Shown: positions 1 to 10,648 of the stretch, one piece after another
Numbering within the stretch: the first letter of the stretch is position 1
Layout: the number at the start of each line of letters is the position of its first letter
Source: Phyllobacterium sophorae
Lineage (GTDB): Bacteria; Pseudomonadota; Alphaproteobacteria; Rhizobiales; Rhizobiaceae
Length of the DNA stretch: 64,000 bases
Direction of reading: 5' to 3'
Assembly (NCBI RefSeq): GCF_003010965.1
Contig: NZ_PGGM01000012.1
Location: 124,001-188,000 of the forward strand
Notes under the pieces: generated by a model
Seen by the model: the letters and a program-made list of their open reading frames with translations, nothing else
Databases searched by the model: none
What the model was told of the DNA's origin: nothing
Translations under genes and position numbers: made by a program

Positions 1-1
1 C

Positions 2-3000
2 CTGAAAGCTTACCAGGACCAGCTTCATGGCTCAAAACTGACGCCTGGCGAGGTTTCACTGTTCAACCGGCTGGCAGGGAGTATCGCATTTGCCAATCCG
101 GTTGTGCGGCAGGCGACTGCGGTCAAGAAGAACCGTTCGGGTAGGGCGGCCCTGTGGTCTCATGGAATTTCCGGTGCCCTTCCGATTGTGCTGGTCCGCA
201 TCCAGGGCGTCGGGGATAACGCTCTCATTCGCGACGTGACCATGGGGCACGATTTCAGTTGTCGCCGGGGTTTGGGATTTGACCTCGTCATGTTCGACGA
301 ACGTGGCGCTGCTAGCGCCAGGCGATTGGCCAAAAAACTGCAGGCGGGTTCGGACGCTGAAATGCAAGGCAAATCAGGAGACATCTTTGTCCTGTCCGCG
401 GCCACCGCTTCAGACGATCACATGGCCAGCATCGCCGCCGCCGCACGCATTGTCTTGCTGGGCGGCGGCGGCTCACTCGCCGATCAGCTTGTCCCGCAAT
501 CCCCGATCGCGTCACCTCTTTCACAAATGCCGTCCCGTCAAATGAGCGAGGAACTCGCTGAACCTGCTTCCATCGCGGGCGTCGCGGTCAAAGATTTGTT
601 GTATTGGAACGAATTCGGTGGCTTTACCCCTGACGGACGCGACTATGTTGTCGTGGTAGACGGCGTCAATTCCAGGGTGCCGGCCTTGCCGCCGGCACCC
701 TGGACCAACGTCATAGCAAACCCGGACTTTGGCTGCCTGACGACTGAAGCTGGCCTTGGTTACACCTGGTCGGGCAACTGCCAAATGAACCGGCTAACAC
801 CGTGGTCGAACGACCCGGTTTCGGATACGCCAGGCGAGGTCGTTTATCTGCGGGACGAAGAAAGTGCAGAGGTGTGGACACCAACGCCTCTGCCCCTTGG
901 ACATGGCGCGGTGGTGACCGTTCATCACGGCCAGGGTTACAGCCGCTATACAAGCCACAGCCGACACCTGCAGCAGGAGTTGATGGTGTTTGTTCCGCCC
1001 AAGGACGCAGTCAAAATCATGCGCCTTAAGCTGAGGAACGACCACACCCGAACTCGTCATTTAACAGCAACGTATTTTGCCGAGTGGGTCCTGGGAACCC
1101 ATCGCGAGGACGCTGCGATGCAGGTCGTTTGCGAGCGGGATGCAAAATCGGGAGCCATCATAGCGCGGAACGCATGGGCAGGCGATTTCGCCGGAAGACT
1201 GGCTTTCGCGGCCGCCAGTCAGCCGGTGAGATCAACGACCTCCGACCGTACGGAGTTTCTTGGCAAATACGGGTCCGTATCTCGGCCAGCTGCTCTTGCC
1301 CGAAGCAATCTGGCAGAACGCTTCGGTCCACTGCAGGACCCCTGTGCGGGGCTGATGGTTGATATCTCCCTGGCACCAGGCGAAAGCAAGGAGGTCACCT
1401 TTGTTCTTGGACAGGTTGCGGGCCTCAAGCAGGTCCGCAGACTTGTTCACGATTATACCGACGTGACACACGCGCGTGCCAGCTTCTTGGCTGTATCGCG
1501 CCAATGGGATGACATCCTCGATACGATCCAAGTTTCAACGCCGGACGTCGGCTTGAACTTGATGGTGAATCGTTGGCTATTGTACCAGGTCTTGGCGTGC
1601 CGCGTTTGGGCGCGCACTTCCAACTATCAGTCTGGCGGTGCATACGGGTTCAGGGACCAGCTTCAGGACGTGATGGCGTTGGTCTGCAGCGCGCCGAGTG
1701 AAACCCGCTCGCACATCCTGCGGGCGGCAGCACACCAATTTGAGGAGGGAGACGTCCAGCACTGGTGGCACCCTCCATCCGGCATCGGCGTGCGCACCCG
1801 CATCACTGACGACTTGTATTTCCTGCCTCTTGTTGTTCACTACTACGTTTCCACCACGGGCGACGTTCGAATACTTGATAACACAGTACCCTTCATCAAG
1901 GCACCGGTATTGCGAGACGATCAGGACGAGGAGTTCAATCAACCCAAGACCAGCGAACAGACGGGCACCGTTTACGACCATTGTATCCGTGCGCTGGAAC
2001 GTGGTTATCGACTGGGCAGTCATGGCCTCCCACTCATGGGAACGGGCGACTGGAACGATGGCATGAACAAGGTCGGAGCGGAAGGAAAGGGAGAAAGCGT
2101 CTGGAACGGCTGGTTCTTCCTTACAGTGCTGAAGTCATTTGCCACGATCTCGGCCTCTCGTGGAGATGCCAGCCGCGCCGCGTGGTGCCGCGAACGCGCC
2201 GAGGCATTGCGCGTGGCCCTTGAAGCCGAATCCTGGGACGGCGCTTGGTATCGTCGGGCGTATTTTGACGATGGCACTCCGCTCGGGTCGAGCCTCAACG
2301 ACGAATGCCAGATCGACGCCATCCCGCAGGCCTGGGCCGTCATTTCGGGTGCGGCTGATGCGCAGCGGGCCTCAAGGGCGATGAAGTCGGTTCAGGACAG
2401 GCTTGTCCGGCATCAGGACATGCTGATCCAGCTGTTCGACCCGCCATTTGATAAAGGCTCTTTGTACCCCGGCTACGTCAGGGGCTACGTACCCGGCATC
2501 CGCGAAAATGGCGGCCAGTATACGCATGCTGCGACCTGGGTCGTCTGGGCGACTGCATTGCAAGGCAACGGCGATCTTGCTCTGAAGCTTTGGAACTTGA
2601 TCAACCCGATTTGCCACGGTGCGACAAAAGATCAAGTCGAACGTTACAAGGTGGAGCCGTATGTGGTCAGCGCTGATGTGTATGGCGCGCCTCCCCACGC
2701 GGGCCGAGGTGGATGGACGTGGTACACCGGATCGGCCGGCTGGCTGTATCGCATAGCGCTGGAGGCCATTCTTGGTTTCCGCCGACAAGGCCAATTTTTG
2801 CGGTTTGAGCCATGCGTTCCGGCCAGTTGGCCGGGCTATGAGCTTGTCTACAGGTATGGGTTGGCGACTTACCGTATCAGTTTCGACAACTCAAAGGGCG
2901 TCGGCCGCGGCGTGCACTCGGTCATGCTGGACGGGAGACCGATGACTGATGGAAACGTACCTCTTAGAAAAGGCGGACACACGCATGATGTTCGCGTCGT

Positions 3001-3010
3001 AATTGGATAG
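2..3010 (+). CDS. Cyclic beta-1,2-glucan synthase-like GH94 protein, 5' truncated by window edge
   Basis: The frame is open from base 2, so the first Met/Val codons in the window are internal and the gene starts upstream. About 1,002 residues are visible. The region after residue ~200 reads as a GH94 (former GT36) phosphorylase-type domain: a substrate-facing segment with WTNVIANPDFGCLTTEAG, then a loop GTGDWNDGMNKVG near base 2040 that carries the Asp expected to be the general acid in this family. In NdvB/Cgs proteins this domain is the C-terminal part of a ~2,800-residue membrane enzyme that makes periplasmic cyclic beta-1,2-glucans and controls chain length. The start of the gene, including any GT84 synthase domain, lies outside the window. 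The next gene follows after 5 bases, so the two are probably co-transcribed. Confidence 0.88.
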   Translation: MKAYQDQLHGSKLTPGEVSLFNRLAGSIAFANPVVRQATAVKKNRSGRAALWSHGISGALPIVLVRIQGVGDNALIRDVTMGHDFSCRRGLGFDLVMFDERGAASARRLAKKLQAGSDAEMQGKSGDIFVLSAATASDDHMASIAAAARIVLLGGGGSLADQLVPQSPIASPLSQMPSRQMSEELAEPASIAGVAVKDLLYWNEFGGFTPDGRDYVVVVDGVNSRVPALPPAPWTNVIANPDFGCLTTEAGLGYTWSGNCQMNRLTPWSNDPVSDTPGEVVYLRDEESAEVWTPTPLPLGHGAVVTVHHGQGYSRYTSHSRHLQQELMVFVPPKDAVKIMRLKLRNDHTRTRHLTATYFAEWVLGTHREDAAMQVVCERDAKSGAIIARNAWAGDFAGRLAFAAASQPVRSTTSDRTEFLGKYGSVSRPAALARSNLAERFGPLQDPCAGLMVDISLAPGESKEVTFVLGQVAGLKQVRRLVHDYTDVTHARASFLAVSRQWDDILDTIQVSTPDVGLNLMVNRWLLYQVLACRVWARTSNYQSGGAYGFRDQLQDVMALVCSAPSETRSHILRAAAHQFEEGDVQHWWHPPSGIGVRTRITDDLYFLPLVVHYYVSTTGDVRILDNTVPFIKAPVLRDDQDEEFNQPKTSEQTGTVYDHCIRALERGYRLGSHGLPLMGTGDWNDGMNKVGAEGKGESVWNGWFFLTVLKSFATISASRGDASRAAWCRERAEALRVALEAESWDGAWYRRAYFDDGTPLGSSLNDECQIDAIPQAWAVISGAADAQRASRAMKSVQDRLVRHQDMLIQLFDPPFDKGSLYPGYVRGYVPGIRENGGQYTHAATWVVWATALQGNGDLALKLWNLINPICHGATKDQVERYKVEPYVVSADVYGAPPHAGRGGWTWYTGSAGWLYRIALEAILGFRRQGQFLRFEPCVPASWPGYELVYRYGLATYRISFDNSKGVGRGVHSVMLDGRPMTDGNVPLRKGGHTHDVRVVIG

Positions 3011-3015
3011 CGATC

Positions 3016-4335
3016 ATGCCCCAAATGCCCTCGACCGATGCCGATCTCGACCGTTTGCCGACCGACCAGGACCTGGGGCGGCTGCAATTCACCACTTTGC
3101 TGTACTATCTCCACTGCACCAACCCCGACAACGGGCTGGTGCGCGATAAGACCGAACCGAATGCCCCAGCAAGCATCGCGGCAATCGGCATGGCTCTGGC
3201 CACGATCCCCGTTGTTGTCGAGCGGGGGCTCATTATCCGCGAATTCGCCGCCAAGATCACCCGCAAGCGACTGCGAAATTTGATGGCAAGCCCGCAGGGG
3301 CCCGAAGCGGATTCATCAGGATACAAAGGCTTTTTCTATCATTTTCTGGACATCGAAACAGGGCGCCGGGTCTGGCAATGCGAGTTGTCGACCATCGATT
3401 CGGCGTTCCTGTTTGCCGGCGCCTTAACCGCTGCGACCTACTTTGATCGCGACACATCCGATGAGGCACAGATCCGTCAACTTGCTACGGCGCTCTATGA
3501 GCGTGCAGACTGGAAATGGGCCTGCGATGGTGGTCCTACTCTGACCCACGGCTGGCGCCCGGAAAGCGGATTCATTCCTTATCGATGGCGCGGGTATGAT
3601 GAAGGTTTGCTGCTCTACATTTTAGGCTTGGGGTCGCCAACCCATCCATTACCGCCCGAGTGTTTTGCCGCTTACACCGAAACCTATGAATGGAAAAGCA
3701 TCTACGGCCGCGAGTTTCTGTATTCGGGGCCGCTCTTTACGCACCAGCTATCGCACATGTGGATCGACTTTCGGGGCATCCGCGACGAGTTCATGCGGCT
3801 GCACGACAGCGACTACTTCGAAAACAGCCGGCAGGCAACGTTTGTGCAGCAGGAATATGCAATTCGCAATCCAATGGGCTTTGCGGGGTACGGGGAGCAC
3901 TGTTGGGGCTTTACCGCGAGTGACGGACCCGGTTGGTTCAAACGAACAGTCAATGGTGTGGAGCGGGAGTTCTTCGACTACGTCGCGCGCGGGGCTCCGT
4001 TCGGGCCTGACGATGGGACGGTCGCGCCATGGGTTGTCGTTGCCTCATTGCCCTTCGCGCCGGAAATCGTCGTGCCGACAGTGCGAAACTTTGCACGGAT
4101 GAATCTCGGCATGACACGACTCTACGGTTTCAAACCGTCGTTCAATGCGACATATGCAGTGGAAACCAGTCCGAGCGGATGGTGGGTAAGCCCCTATCAT
4201 TTTGGTATCGACCAAGGGCCAGTCGTGCTGATGATCGAAAATTATCGGACGGGCCTGATCTGGAACATCATGAGTAAATGTCAGCCGGTCGTGACTGGAT
4301 TGCGCAAAGCCGGATTTTCCGGTGGCTGGCTGTAG
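3016..4335 (+). CDS. Glucoamylase-like (GH144-type, PF10091) protein
   Basis: This 439-residue protein resembles the glycoamylase-like domain family that includes endo-beta-1,2-glucanases (GH144) and the middle domain of cyclic glucan synthases. Recognisable blocks are GFFYHFLDIETGRRVW (~residue 105), STIDSAFLFAGAL, GWRPESGFIPYRWRGYDEG and GYGEHCWGFTASDGPGW. There is no clear signal peptide, so a cytoplasmic location is possible. It starts five bases after the upstream GH94 gene, which argues for one transcript and a shared beta-1,2-glucan substrate. In classical Cgs this domain is fused to GH94; here it is a separate polypeptide. The enzymatic activity is inferred from family and context, not from identified catalytic residues. 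Confidence 0.8.
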   Translation: MPQMPSTDADLDRLPTDQDLGRLQFTTLLYYLHCTNPDNGLVRDKTEPNAPASIAAIGMALATIPVVVERGLIIREFAAKITRKRLRNLMASPQGPEADSSGYKGFFYHFLDIETGRRVWQCELSTIDSAFLFAGALTAATYFDRDTSDEAQIRQLATALYERADWKWACDGGPTLTHGWRPESGFIPYRWRGYDEGLLLYILGLGSPTHPLPPECFAAYTETYEWKSIYGREFLYSGPLFTHQLSHMWIDFRGIRDEFMRLHDSDYFENSRQATFVQQEYAIRNPMGFAGYGEHCWGFTASDGPGWFKRTVNGVEREFFDYVARGAPFGPDDGTVAPWVVVASLPFAPEIVVPTVRNFARMNLGMTRLYGFKPSFNATYAVETSPSGWWVSPYHFGIDQGPVVLMIENYRTGLIWNIMSKCQPVVTGLRKAGFSGGWL

Positions 4336-4404
4336 ATTGCATGGAGGCGTTGCGCCCCGGGCATCGCGCCCAGCCCGACTGACCGCCCCCTGGTTGTACG
4401 CATT

Positions 4405-5613
4405 CTACCGTTGGCCGGCGGTATTGTGCTTTTTGTCTCCCTTGACCAGTTCTAGCGTGTGCAGCGCGATCATCAGTTCTTCGTCAGTTGGAACGACCAG
4501 TAAAGCAAGCCGGCTTTCCTTGCTCGATATCAGAAGTTTCCGCGCCATGTTGGCGGCTGGGTCGAGCGTGGCACCGAGCCACGCAAGCTTCTCGGCGATG
4601 CGTGCCCGAACCAGGGCCGAGTTCTCTCCAATCCCGGCGGTAAATACGAAGGCGTCAAGCCCGCCCAGGGCCGCCGCCAACGTCCCTGCGTACAGACCGA
4701 CGCGGTAGACGAAATAATCGATGGCGAACCTGGCACGAGGATCCGTGTTCTCCTGCAGTTCGCGAACGTCGTTGCTGATTCCGGAGAGGCCCTTTAAACC
4801 GCTCTGGCGGTAAAGCAGGTCCTGCACGGTCTCAACCGTCATGCGCTTTTCCGCGATGAGATAGAGGACCACGCCCGGGTCGATCTGCCCGCACCGCGTT
4901 CCCATGGGCAGGCCGTCGAGCGCCGTGAATCCGAGCGTGCTTTCGATGCTACGGCCATCCGACAGGGCGCACATCGAAGCGCCGCTGCCCAAATGCGCGA
5001 CGATCACCCGTCCGCCGGCGAGGTCTGGCGCGACCGTCCGCAGGCGCTCTGCAACGTACTCGTAGGACAGGCCGTGAAAGCCGTATCGCCGCACGCCCTG
5101 CGCATAGAAGCGTTCCGGGATCGCGTAGTGATCCGCAACCGCGCTTTGACCGCGATGAAATGCCGTGTCGAAGCAGGCTACCTGCGGTAGTTCCGGACGC
5201 CGTTCGAGCAGCGTGCGAATTGGCGCCAGATTGTTTGGCTGGTGGAGTGGCGCGAGGGGGACGTAGCGTTCGAGACGTTTCAAGACGGCCTTGTCCACGC
5301 GAACGGGCCGGGCGTAATCAGGCCCGCCATGAACGACACGGTGACCAACGGCCACAAGATTGACATCCGTCGTCTCACGCAGCCAATCTCCCGCAACCCG
5401 CGTGGCAGCCTTGAGATCCGAAACATCGTCCGGCAGATAGTTCCGATCCAACAGCGGCTTTTCATCCGGCCCTGTGGCCCGCAGCCGCGGTGACGTGCCG
5501 ACGCCATCGATCTGGCCCTTGACCAATCTTTGCAAATCCCCGGTCCCGCTGATCCCGAATACCTGAAACTTCAGGCTCGAGGAGCCAGCATTGAGAACCA
5601 GGATCGCGTCCAT
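4405..5613 (-). CDS. ackA: Acetate kinase
   Basis: The 402-residue product matches acetate kinase in length and signatures: N-terminal [11 protein letters not shown] (phosphate-binding), [21 protein letters not shown] and the C-terminal nucleotide-binding FTAGIGEN. It interconverts acetate plus ATP with acetyl phosphate plus ADP in the cytoplasm. The gene lies five bases after the phosphotransacetylase-like gene on the same strand, so the pair forms an acetyl-CoA/acetate route that yields ATP by substrate-level phosphorylation, useful under oxygen limitation. Nothing is missing from the reading frame. The convergent gene on the left ends about 70 bases away. Confidence 0.95.
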   Translation of the reverse strand: MDAILVLNAGSSSLKFQVFGISGTGDLQRLVKGQIDGVGTSPRLRATGPDEKPLLDRNYLPDDVSDLKAATRVAGDWLRETTDVNLVAVGHRVVHGGPDYARPVRVDKAVLKRLERYVPLAPLHQPNNLAPIRTLLERRPELPQVACFDTAFHRGQSAVADHYAIPERFYAQGVRRYGFHGLSYEYVAERLRTVAPDLAGGRVIVAHLGSGASMCALSDGRSIESTLGFTALDGLPMGTRCGQIDPGVVLYLIAEKRMTVETVQDLLYRQSGLKGLSGISNDVRELQENTDPRARFAIDYFVYRVGLYAGTLAAALGGLDAFVFTAGIGENSALVRARIAEKLAWLGATLDPAANMARKLLISSKESRLALLVVPTDEELMIALHTLELVKGDKKHNTAGQR

Positions 5614-5618
5614 CGCGG

Positions 5619-6584
5619 CTACTCAGCCGGCAGTGCTGCTGCGCGACGCCGCGCGTCGGCAAGCAGCACTGCAACGGCGCAGGAAGCCAGGCGTGTGCGA
5701 ACAGAATCGGCACGCGACGTGAGGATGATCGGGACGCGCGCGCCCAGCACAATGCCGGCAGCGTCTGCCTTGGAAAGGAAGGTGAGGTTCTTGGCCAGCA
5801 TGTTACCTGCTTCCAGATCGGGAACGACCAGAATCTGCGCGCGTCCAGCGACGGGGGAGTGGATACCCTTGATCCTCGCTGCCTCCGGGTCAATTGCGTT
5901 GTCGAAGGCGAGCGGACCGTCGAGCACTGCGCCTGTGATCTGGCCGCGCTCGGCCATTTTGCACAAAGCCGCAGCCTCAATGGTCGATGGAATCTTCGAC
6001 GTAACGGTTTCGACGGCAGAAAGGATCGCGACCCGAGGCTCGCCGAGTCCGACCTGGGTGAAGAGGTCGATCGCATTTTGGATAATGTCGCGCTTGGCAT
6101 CGAGATCGGGAAAGATGTTGATGGCTGCATCGGTGATGAACAACGTCTGGGCATAGGTTGGTACGTCCATCACAAAGACGTGGCTAACCCGCCGCGCCGT
6201 ACGCAGCCCCGTCGCGGACGCGGTGACGGCCCGCATGAGCTCATCAGTGTGCAGGCTGCCCTTCATCAGCAGTTCGCCCTTCGCCTCGTGTATGAGCTGG
6301 ACCGCCCGTGTGGCCGCTGCCTCGCTGTGCGGCACGTCGACGATTTCGAACCGACCCACGTCAAGCGTGTGCTCTTGCGCAACGGCACGGATTTTGCGGC
6401 TCGGCCCCACCAGGATTGGTACGATAATGCCGGCCTCGGCCGCATCAATTGCGCCTCGCAACGATGTCTCGTCGCAGGGATGCACAACCACCGTTGTCGC
6501 TGCAGGCGTCTCTTTCGCCCGCGCAATTAAGCCCTCGTATTTCGCATGCATCTTTGGCGCCTGAGCGACCTGGCGAACTGACAT
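5619..6584 (-). CDS. pta: Phosphate acetyl/butyryltransferase family protein
   Basis: The 321-residue protein belongs to the PTA/PTB fold (PF01515). Visible family blocks are [61 protein letters not shown] and [18 protein letters not shown]. This short form lacks the N-terminal regulatory domain of large Pta enzymes and is often annotated as phosphate acetyltransferase or as the C-terminal half of an enoyl-CoA hydratase/Pta fusion. The tight pairing with ackA supports acetyl-CoA as substrate, but butyryl-CoA cannot be excluded from sequence alone. It is the first gene of a two-gene operon; the ATG at 6584 has a GGGGAGC-like site upstream. Confidence 0.88.
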   Translation of the reverse strand: MSVRQVAQAPKMHAKYEGLIARAKETPAATTVVVHPCDETSLRGAIDAAEAGIIVPILVGPSRKIRAVAQEHTLDVGRFEIVDVPHSEAAATRAVQLIHEAKGELLMKGSLHTDELMRAVTASATGLRTARRVSHVFVMDVPTYAQTLFITDAAINIFPDLDAKRDIIQNAIDLFTQVGLGEPRVAILSAVETVTSKIPSTIEAAALCKMAERGQITGAVLDGPLAFDNAIDPEAARIKGIHSPVAGRAQILVVPDLEAGNMLAKNLTFLSKADAAGIVLGARVPIILTSRADSVRTRLASCAVAVLLADARRRAAALPAE

Positions 6585-6660
6585 CGTAAAAGCTCCCCAT
6601 TCGTGCCGGTTCGATAGCGAACTCTACCGGGTGTGAGGTCATGGCAAGCTTGCTTCATCC

Positions 6661-6880
6661 CTAAACGTTCTGGCGGTAAGGGATAGTTGGCAGGCCAGCT
6701 GCAACGACCTCGGCGGTCAGGATCCGCACCTCATATCCGTGTTCGTCTGACTGCCCTCCACCCAGCGCTTTGCACCGATCTGCGGATGAGAGCGATGACC
6801 CGATCGAGGAACAACGTCTTTGCCCGCGCGGGCAGCCGAGGGTCTGTACTGTTGAACGGCTGCTTCGTGCCAGCGGTCAT
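6661..6880 (-). pseudogene. Small unknown protein with one frameshift
   Basis: An ATG at 6880 follows a good ribosome site (CAGGAGACATAAA) and opens a frame starting MTAGTKQPFNSTDPRLP and continuing through AKTLFLDRVIALIRRSV, then stops early. A second frame on the same strand, offset by one base, continues with YEVRILTAEVVAAGLP and ends at 6661. Joined, they would give a protein of about 73 residues. I do not recognise the family. The gene lies directly upstream of pta on the same strand and could have been part of that transcript. Joining the frames is my inference from the protein-like character of both halves. Confidence 0.35.
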
Positions 6881-7506
6881 TTTATGTCTCCTGCGCAAAG
6901 CACCGGCAGCCTATCAAATGTCCATAACGGGACGACAGGACCCTTCGAGCTTAAGCGCGATTCAAACTTGCCTGGCTGGCATTGCACGCAATCAAGTCCA
7001 ACAAACCATGCGCTGATAATGTCGCAGGTATGGCACACGTAGTCAATCGGCGTGGAGCTTTCGACCCTCCATCTGACCCAGTGTTAATGCATCGCGCAGT
7101 TGGATGGCCCATTGGTCTGGCTTGGAGCAAATCGAGCTCTCCGCGACCGCTGGTTTGGCGGCTTGAGTTTAGCGATCTGCCCTTCGGCCAGGCGTTCGGC
7201 CGAGGTGGGCGATTGCCGCGTTGACGGCTGACGCTGTCAGCGAAAGGCGACCCAGACTTGTACTAGCCTGGCCATTGCATGGAGTAAGTTCCCGTCGCCA
7301 AGCCGGGATTGGCACGGCAGCGAAAAATCTTAGCCGAACAATGAATTAACGCGGATGCGGGCACAGGCCACCAGGCGTAGGGCTTGCCCGCACGGTCGCG
7401 AAACGTCCCGCGCTGCAGCACTGGTATCATTGTGCATTACAATCCGAGGCGGAAGCGATAATATGCGGCGGTTTCGGGGAGTTGATGGGAACAGGGGTCC
7501 TCCATT
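6881..7506. other. Intergenic stretch without a supported gene
   Basis: About 620 bases between the broken small gene and the CYTH-CHAD remnant. Open frames are short and none has both a ribosome site and protein-like composition. On the minus strand around 7050-7150 a fragment reading KPDQWAIQLRDALTLGQMEGRKLHAD looks protein-like but has no start, so it may be another decayed gene. Confidence 0.4.
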
Positions 7507-8704
7507 GTGACAGAGCAGGATCGCACTGCGGGCAAGCCATCGCGCATCAATGGTGCTGCTGCGTTGCTGCGGCCCCTGTTGAGACCGAGCTAAAGCTCCT
7601 TGCCCCTTCAGGTGCTCTGGATCAGCTTCGAACCTCGCCCGCCATTTTGCAATCCGCCCGCAACAAGGGGACAGTCCGTCGGCTGGAAACGACGTATTAC
7701 GATACGAACGACCATCATTTGTTTGATGCCGGCCTGTCCCTGCGGGTTCGGCGCAGCGGCAGACATCTTACGCAAACAATCAAAAGCTTTTCGGTCAATG
7801 GTGCGTTGACACGTGCGGAATGGGAAGCGCCAGTCAAGACGTTGGCTCCTGACCTCAGTGTTGCCAACCGCCGAGATTTCCGAGGTTTTCAATCAGATTG
7901 CTGTCCACGAACTCGTGCCGACCTTGTCACCAGGGTCCGCAGGCACGCAATTGTCGTCGATGTGCCGGATGGCCGGATCGAAGTCGCCTTCGACGAGGGT
8001 GTGATAGAAGCCGGAGTCCAGCGAGAGCCGGTGCCGGAAATCGAACTTGAACTGAAACAGGGCAAGGCTGCTGCGCTTTACCAGTTCGGCCTCGGCTTGA
8101 TGGATGTCTCGCAACTGAGGCTGGGAGCCCAGAGCAAATCCGATCCGGCGGCGGTGAAGGCTGGTCCGTCGAATCTTCGCGGCGACGACAGCGTCGTTGA
8201 GGAGATTGCCAAACTGTTGTCGGCCTGTCAGCAACAGATACTGTCCAATCTTTACCCCGCCGCAAGCGGCCGTGAACCCGAAGGCGTCCACCAGTTGCGT
8301 GTGGCCCTGCGGCGGCTGCACACGGCTTTCTATTGTTTGCGGCGGGAGATGGACGCGCCTTCTTTGCAGGCGCTCGATGCCGAAGCAAAGCGCTTCGCGC
8401 GAACACTGGGACCGGCACGCCTGCCAACCTCGAGAAGGCCAATCTCCCGGATATCGAGTTCTCCGCCTTGCGCAACGCCAGCGCTCCCTTGCGGGATAGA
8501 GCCTATCAGGAAGTGCGTGAAAGCATTGCCGATGGGCGAACCAACCGCTTTTTGTTGTCTCTGGGACTCGCGATCGAGCAGAGGAGCTGGCGCAACGACG
8601 GCGCCATCGGTGCGGTAACCGGCTGGCAGGGACATCTCGAGCTTGCCGGGGCCTGCCGGCTCCAGGGCAGGTGGCACAAATTCAAGCGTATGGCTGCCAA
8701 ATAA
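7507..8704 (+). pseudogene. CYTH-CHAD domain protein, decayed by several frameshifts
   Basis: The CYTH domain (inorganic triphosphatase fold) is recognisable from VETELKLLAP and the tract LRVRRSG to ELELKQGKAA; a CHAD domain, thought to bind polyphosphate, begins at GVHQLRVALRRLHTAF near base 8290. The natural protein has to be read across at least four frame changes: about 7575 (from a GTG start at 7507), about 7865 and 7920 (a short stretch LPTAEISEVFNQIAVHELVPT lies in another frame), and about 8415, where the expected ARDWDVF-type segment is missing and the frame switches to NLEKANLPDIEFSALRNAS. The CHAD domain then ends early. The intact homologues are single ORFs of about 500 residues. 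A working enzyme is unlikely unless these are sequencing errors. Confidence 0.75.
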
Positions 8705-9345
8705 ACATAATTGAGCAAACGTTCCAAAAATATCAATATAATCAATAGTTTATTTTGCAGTAGGCCTTGGCTCGCGGAACGGCTGCCGACATATTCGAAT
8801 TGACGCCGGGGACACGCGACGAGGTCAAACGCATGGAGAGAATGCAAGTGGCCGCTGAACCTTTACGGACGGGAGGTACAAATTCGCTTCGCCCTGCCAG
8901 CTACATCCTTACCAATCATCATGTCGTGGCCAACATGACCGAAGACGAAAGCGGCTTAAAACTGTGTGCTTTGGTGTGCAAACTTCGCGATACACTATGA
9001 TCCAAGCCCTCGACCATGAGCTTGTCGATGCCAATGGACGGTAAGCCCGCAATGCCTCGCCGATGTGTACTGGCGAAGCAAAAACGTGGATGCTCGTGGC
9101 GACGGAAGCGGCTGCCTGCCCGCTTAGGGCCAATGCGATCGATCGCCATCAATCCAAATCAATCAGAATTTTTTGTCGAGCCGGGCCTACAGGCCAATGA
9201 TCTACCCACATGCTTATCCTGGTGGAATAGCGTGGGGTGTGGCCATACGGCGACAGTATTGACGCTGCCGTGGTGCTATACCTTGCTCAGGTTGCTTGAG
9301 GGTTGCTGCGACTCACTTGATTGAGTGCAACCGATGGGGGATGCC
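8705..9345. other. Intergenic stretch, possible remnant
   Basis: About 640 bases separate the CYTH-CHAD remnant from the porin. An AT-rich tract at 8700-8760 follows the CHAD end. Overlapping minus-strand frames at 8909-9152 have mixed protein-like pieces but no clear start or family. I see no RNA gene or strong promoter motif here. Confidence 0.4.
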
Positions 9346-10443
9346 ATGGATTTTCGAGCTCTTCTTCTCGCCGTTGCAGGAACAGTCGTTGTCGCATCAG
9401 TGGCACGCTCAGCTGACGCTGTGGTCGTCGCTGAACCTGATTCCATGGAATATGTTCGTGTATGCGATGCCTATGGCGCCGGCTTCTTCTACATACCCGG
9501 CACCGAGACGTGCCTAAAGGTCAGCGGGTATCTGCGTTTTGACCTGGCAGGAGGTGATGACGTGTTCACCGGCGGCCCCGTCGGCGCAGACGAAAACGAC
9601 ACCTGGTATGCTCGCTCGCGCGCCGAACTTCGATTCGATGCTCGCTCCGAGACCGAGTTGGGCACTCTGCGATCCTTTGCAGACACCCGTGTTCAGAATA
9701 CGAACGGCGATAATGCGGAGTCCCTGCATCAAGCATTCATCGAACTCGGCGGTTTCCAGATCGGCCTCAACGATGTGCTGTTCGGCTCCTGGTTGGGCTA
9801 TGCCGGAAGCAGCATCATTCAGGACGACGTGATCCAGTACGGTTCCGACAGCATTTCCAGCAACCAGATCAGCTATACTTTCAAGGGCGGCAACGGATTT
9901 TCGGCCATTATCGCCGCCGAACAGGGCGAAATATTCAACGGATACGACTACATCATTGATGACTATATGCCACACGTTCTTGCGGGCGTGAAACTGCAGC
10001 AGCAGTGGGGACAAATCGGTGCGGTCGTCGGCTACGATTCGGTGCAGGAGGATGTGGGAATCAAGGCACGCCTGGATGTGAGTTTGAGCGACGCGATATC
10101 GGTTTGGGTGATGGGTGGATATCAGTCAAACTACGACGCTGACTCCTTCGTCACCAACCAGAACCGCAACTGGTACGGCCTCTGGGAAGGCGACTGGGCT
10201 GCCTGGGGCGGTTTTGCCTTCAAGGTCACCGAAAAGGCGACGATTAACGGGCAGGCCGCCTACGAAGAACAGGGCACCTTGGCTCTCGCCCTCAATGTGA
10301 ACTATGAAATTGTACCTGGGCTCATCATCAGGCCCGAACTCAACTATACCAAATTCGGGGGCGCGCGGGAGGATGAGGCTGTCAGCGAGTTCGGCGATGA
10401 TGACGCCATCGGGAGCATCGTCCGCGTCCAGCGCAACTTTTAG
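9346..10443 (+). CDS. Porin of the rhizobial Omp2b/RopA type (Porin_2)
   Basis: The product has 365 residues from the ATG at 9346, chosen because it follows a G-rich site (GATGGGGGATGCC) and opens a signal peptide (MDFRALLLAVAGTVVVASVARSA) cleaved near ADA. The mature N-terminus has the hallmark VEPDSMEYVRVCDAYG-like block and GAGFFYIPGTETCLKVSGY, seen in alphaproteobacterial porins. The sequence then alternates short beta-strands and acidic loops and ends in an aromatic residue (VQRNF), as beta-barrel outer membrane proteins do. It should form a 16-strand trimeric channel for small hydrophilic solutes. It stands alone, with about 200 bases to the next gene. Confidence 0.93.
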   Translation: MDFRALLLAVAGTVVVASVARSADAVVVAEPDSMEYVRVCDAYGAGFFYIPGTETCLKVSGYLRFDLAGGDDVFTGGPVGADENDTWYARSRAELRFDARSETELGTLRSFADTRVQNTNGDNAESLHQAFIELGGFQIGLNDVLFGSWLGYAGSSIIQDDVIQYGSDSISSNQISYTFKGGNGFSAIIAAEQGEIFNGYDYIIDDYMPHVLAGVKLQQQWGQIGAVVGYDSVQEDVGIKARLDVSLSDAISVWVMGGYQSNYDADSFVTNQNRNWYGLWEGDWAAWGGFAFKVTEKATINGQAAYEEQGTLALALNVNYEIVPGLIIRPELNYTKFGGAREDEAVSEFGDDDAIGSIVRVQRNF

Positions 10444-10648
10444 GCGCACCTGCTGCCACTCGTTTCGCGCAAAGGGGAAGGCCGATTTCCGATCGATATA
10501 TGCCGTGTTGTGTAAGACCAGAACTTGGTAATGTTGTGCGAATGGTCCGAAAGGCCAATGGGATGACTGACGCGGCCGGCCGATGGGCTGCCATCATGCT
10601 TTCTCCAGGTCTTGACAGCGCCTGCCCGATCAAGAATTTTACGCCTCA

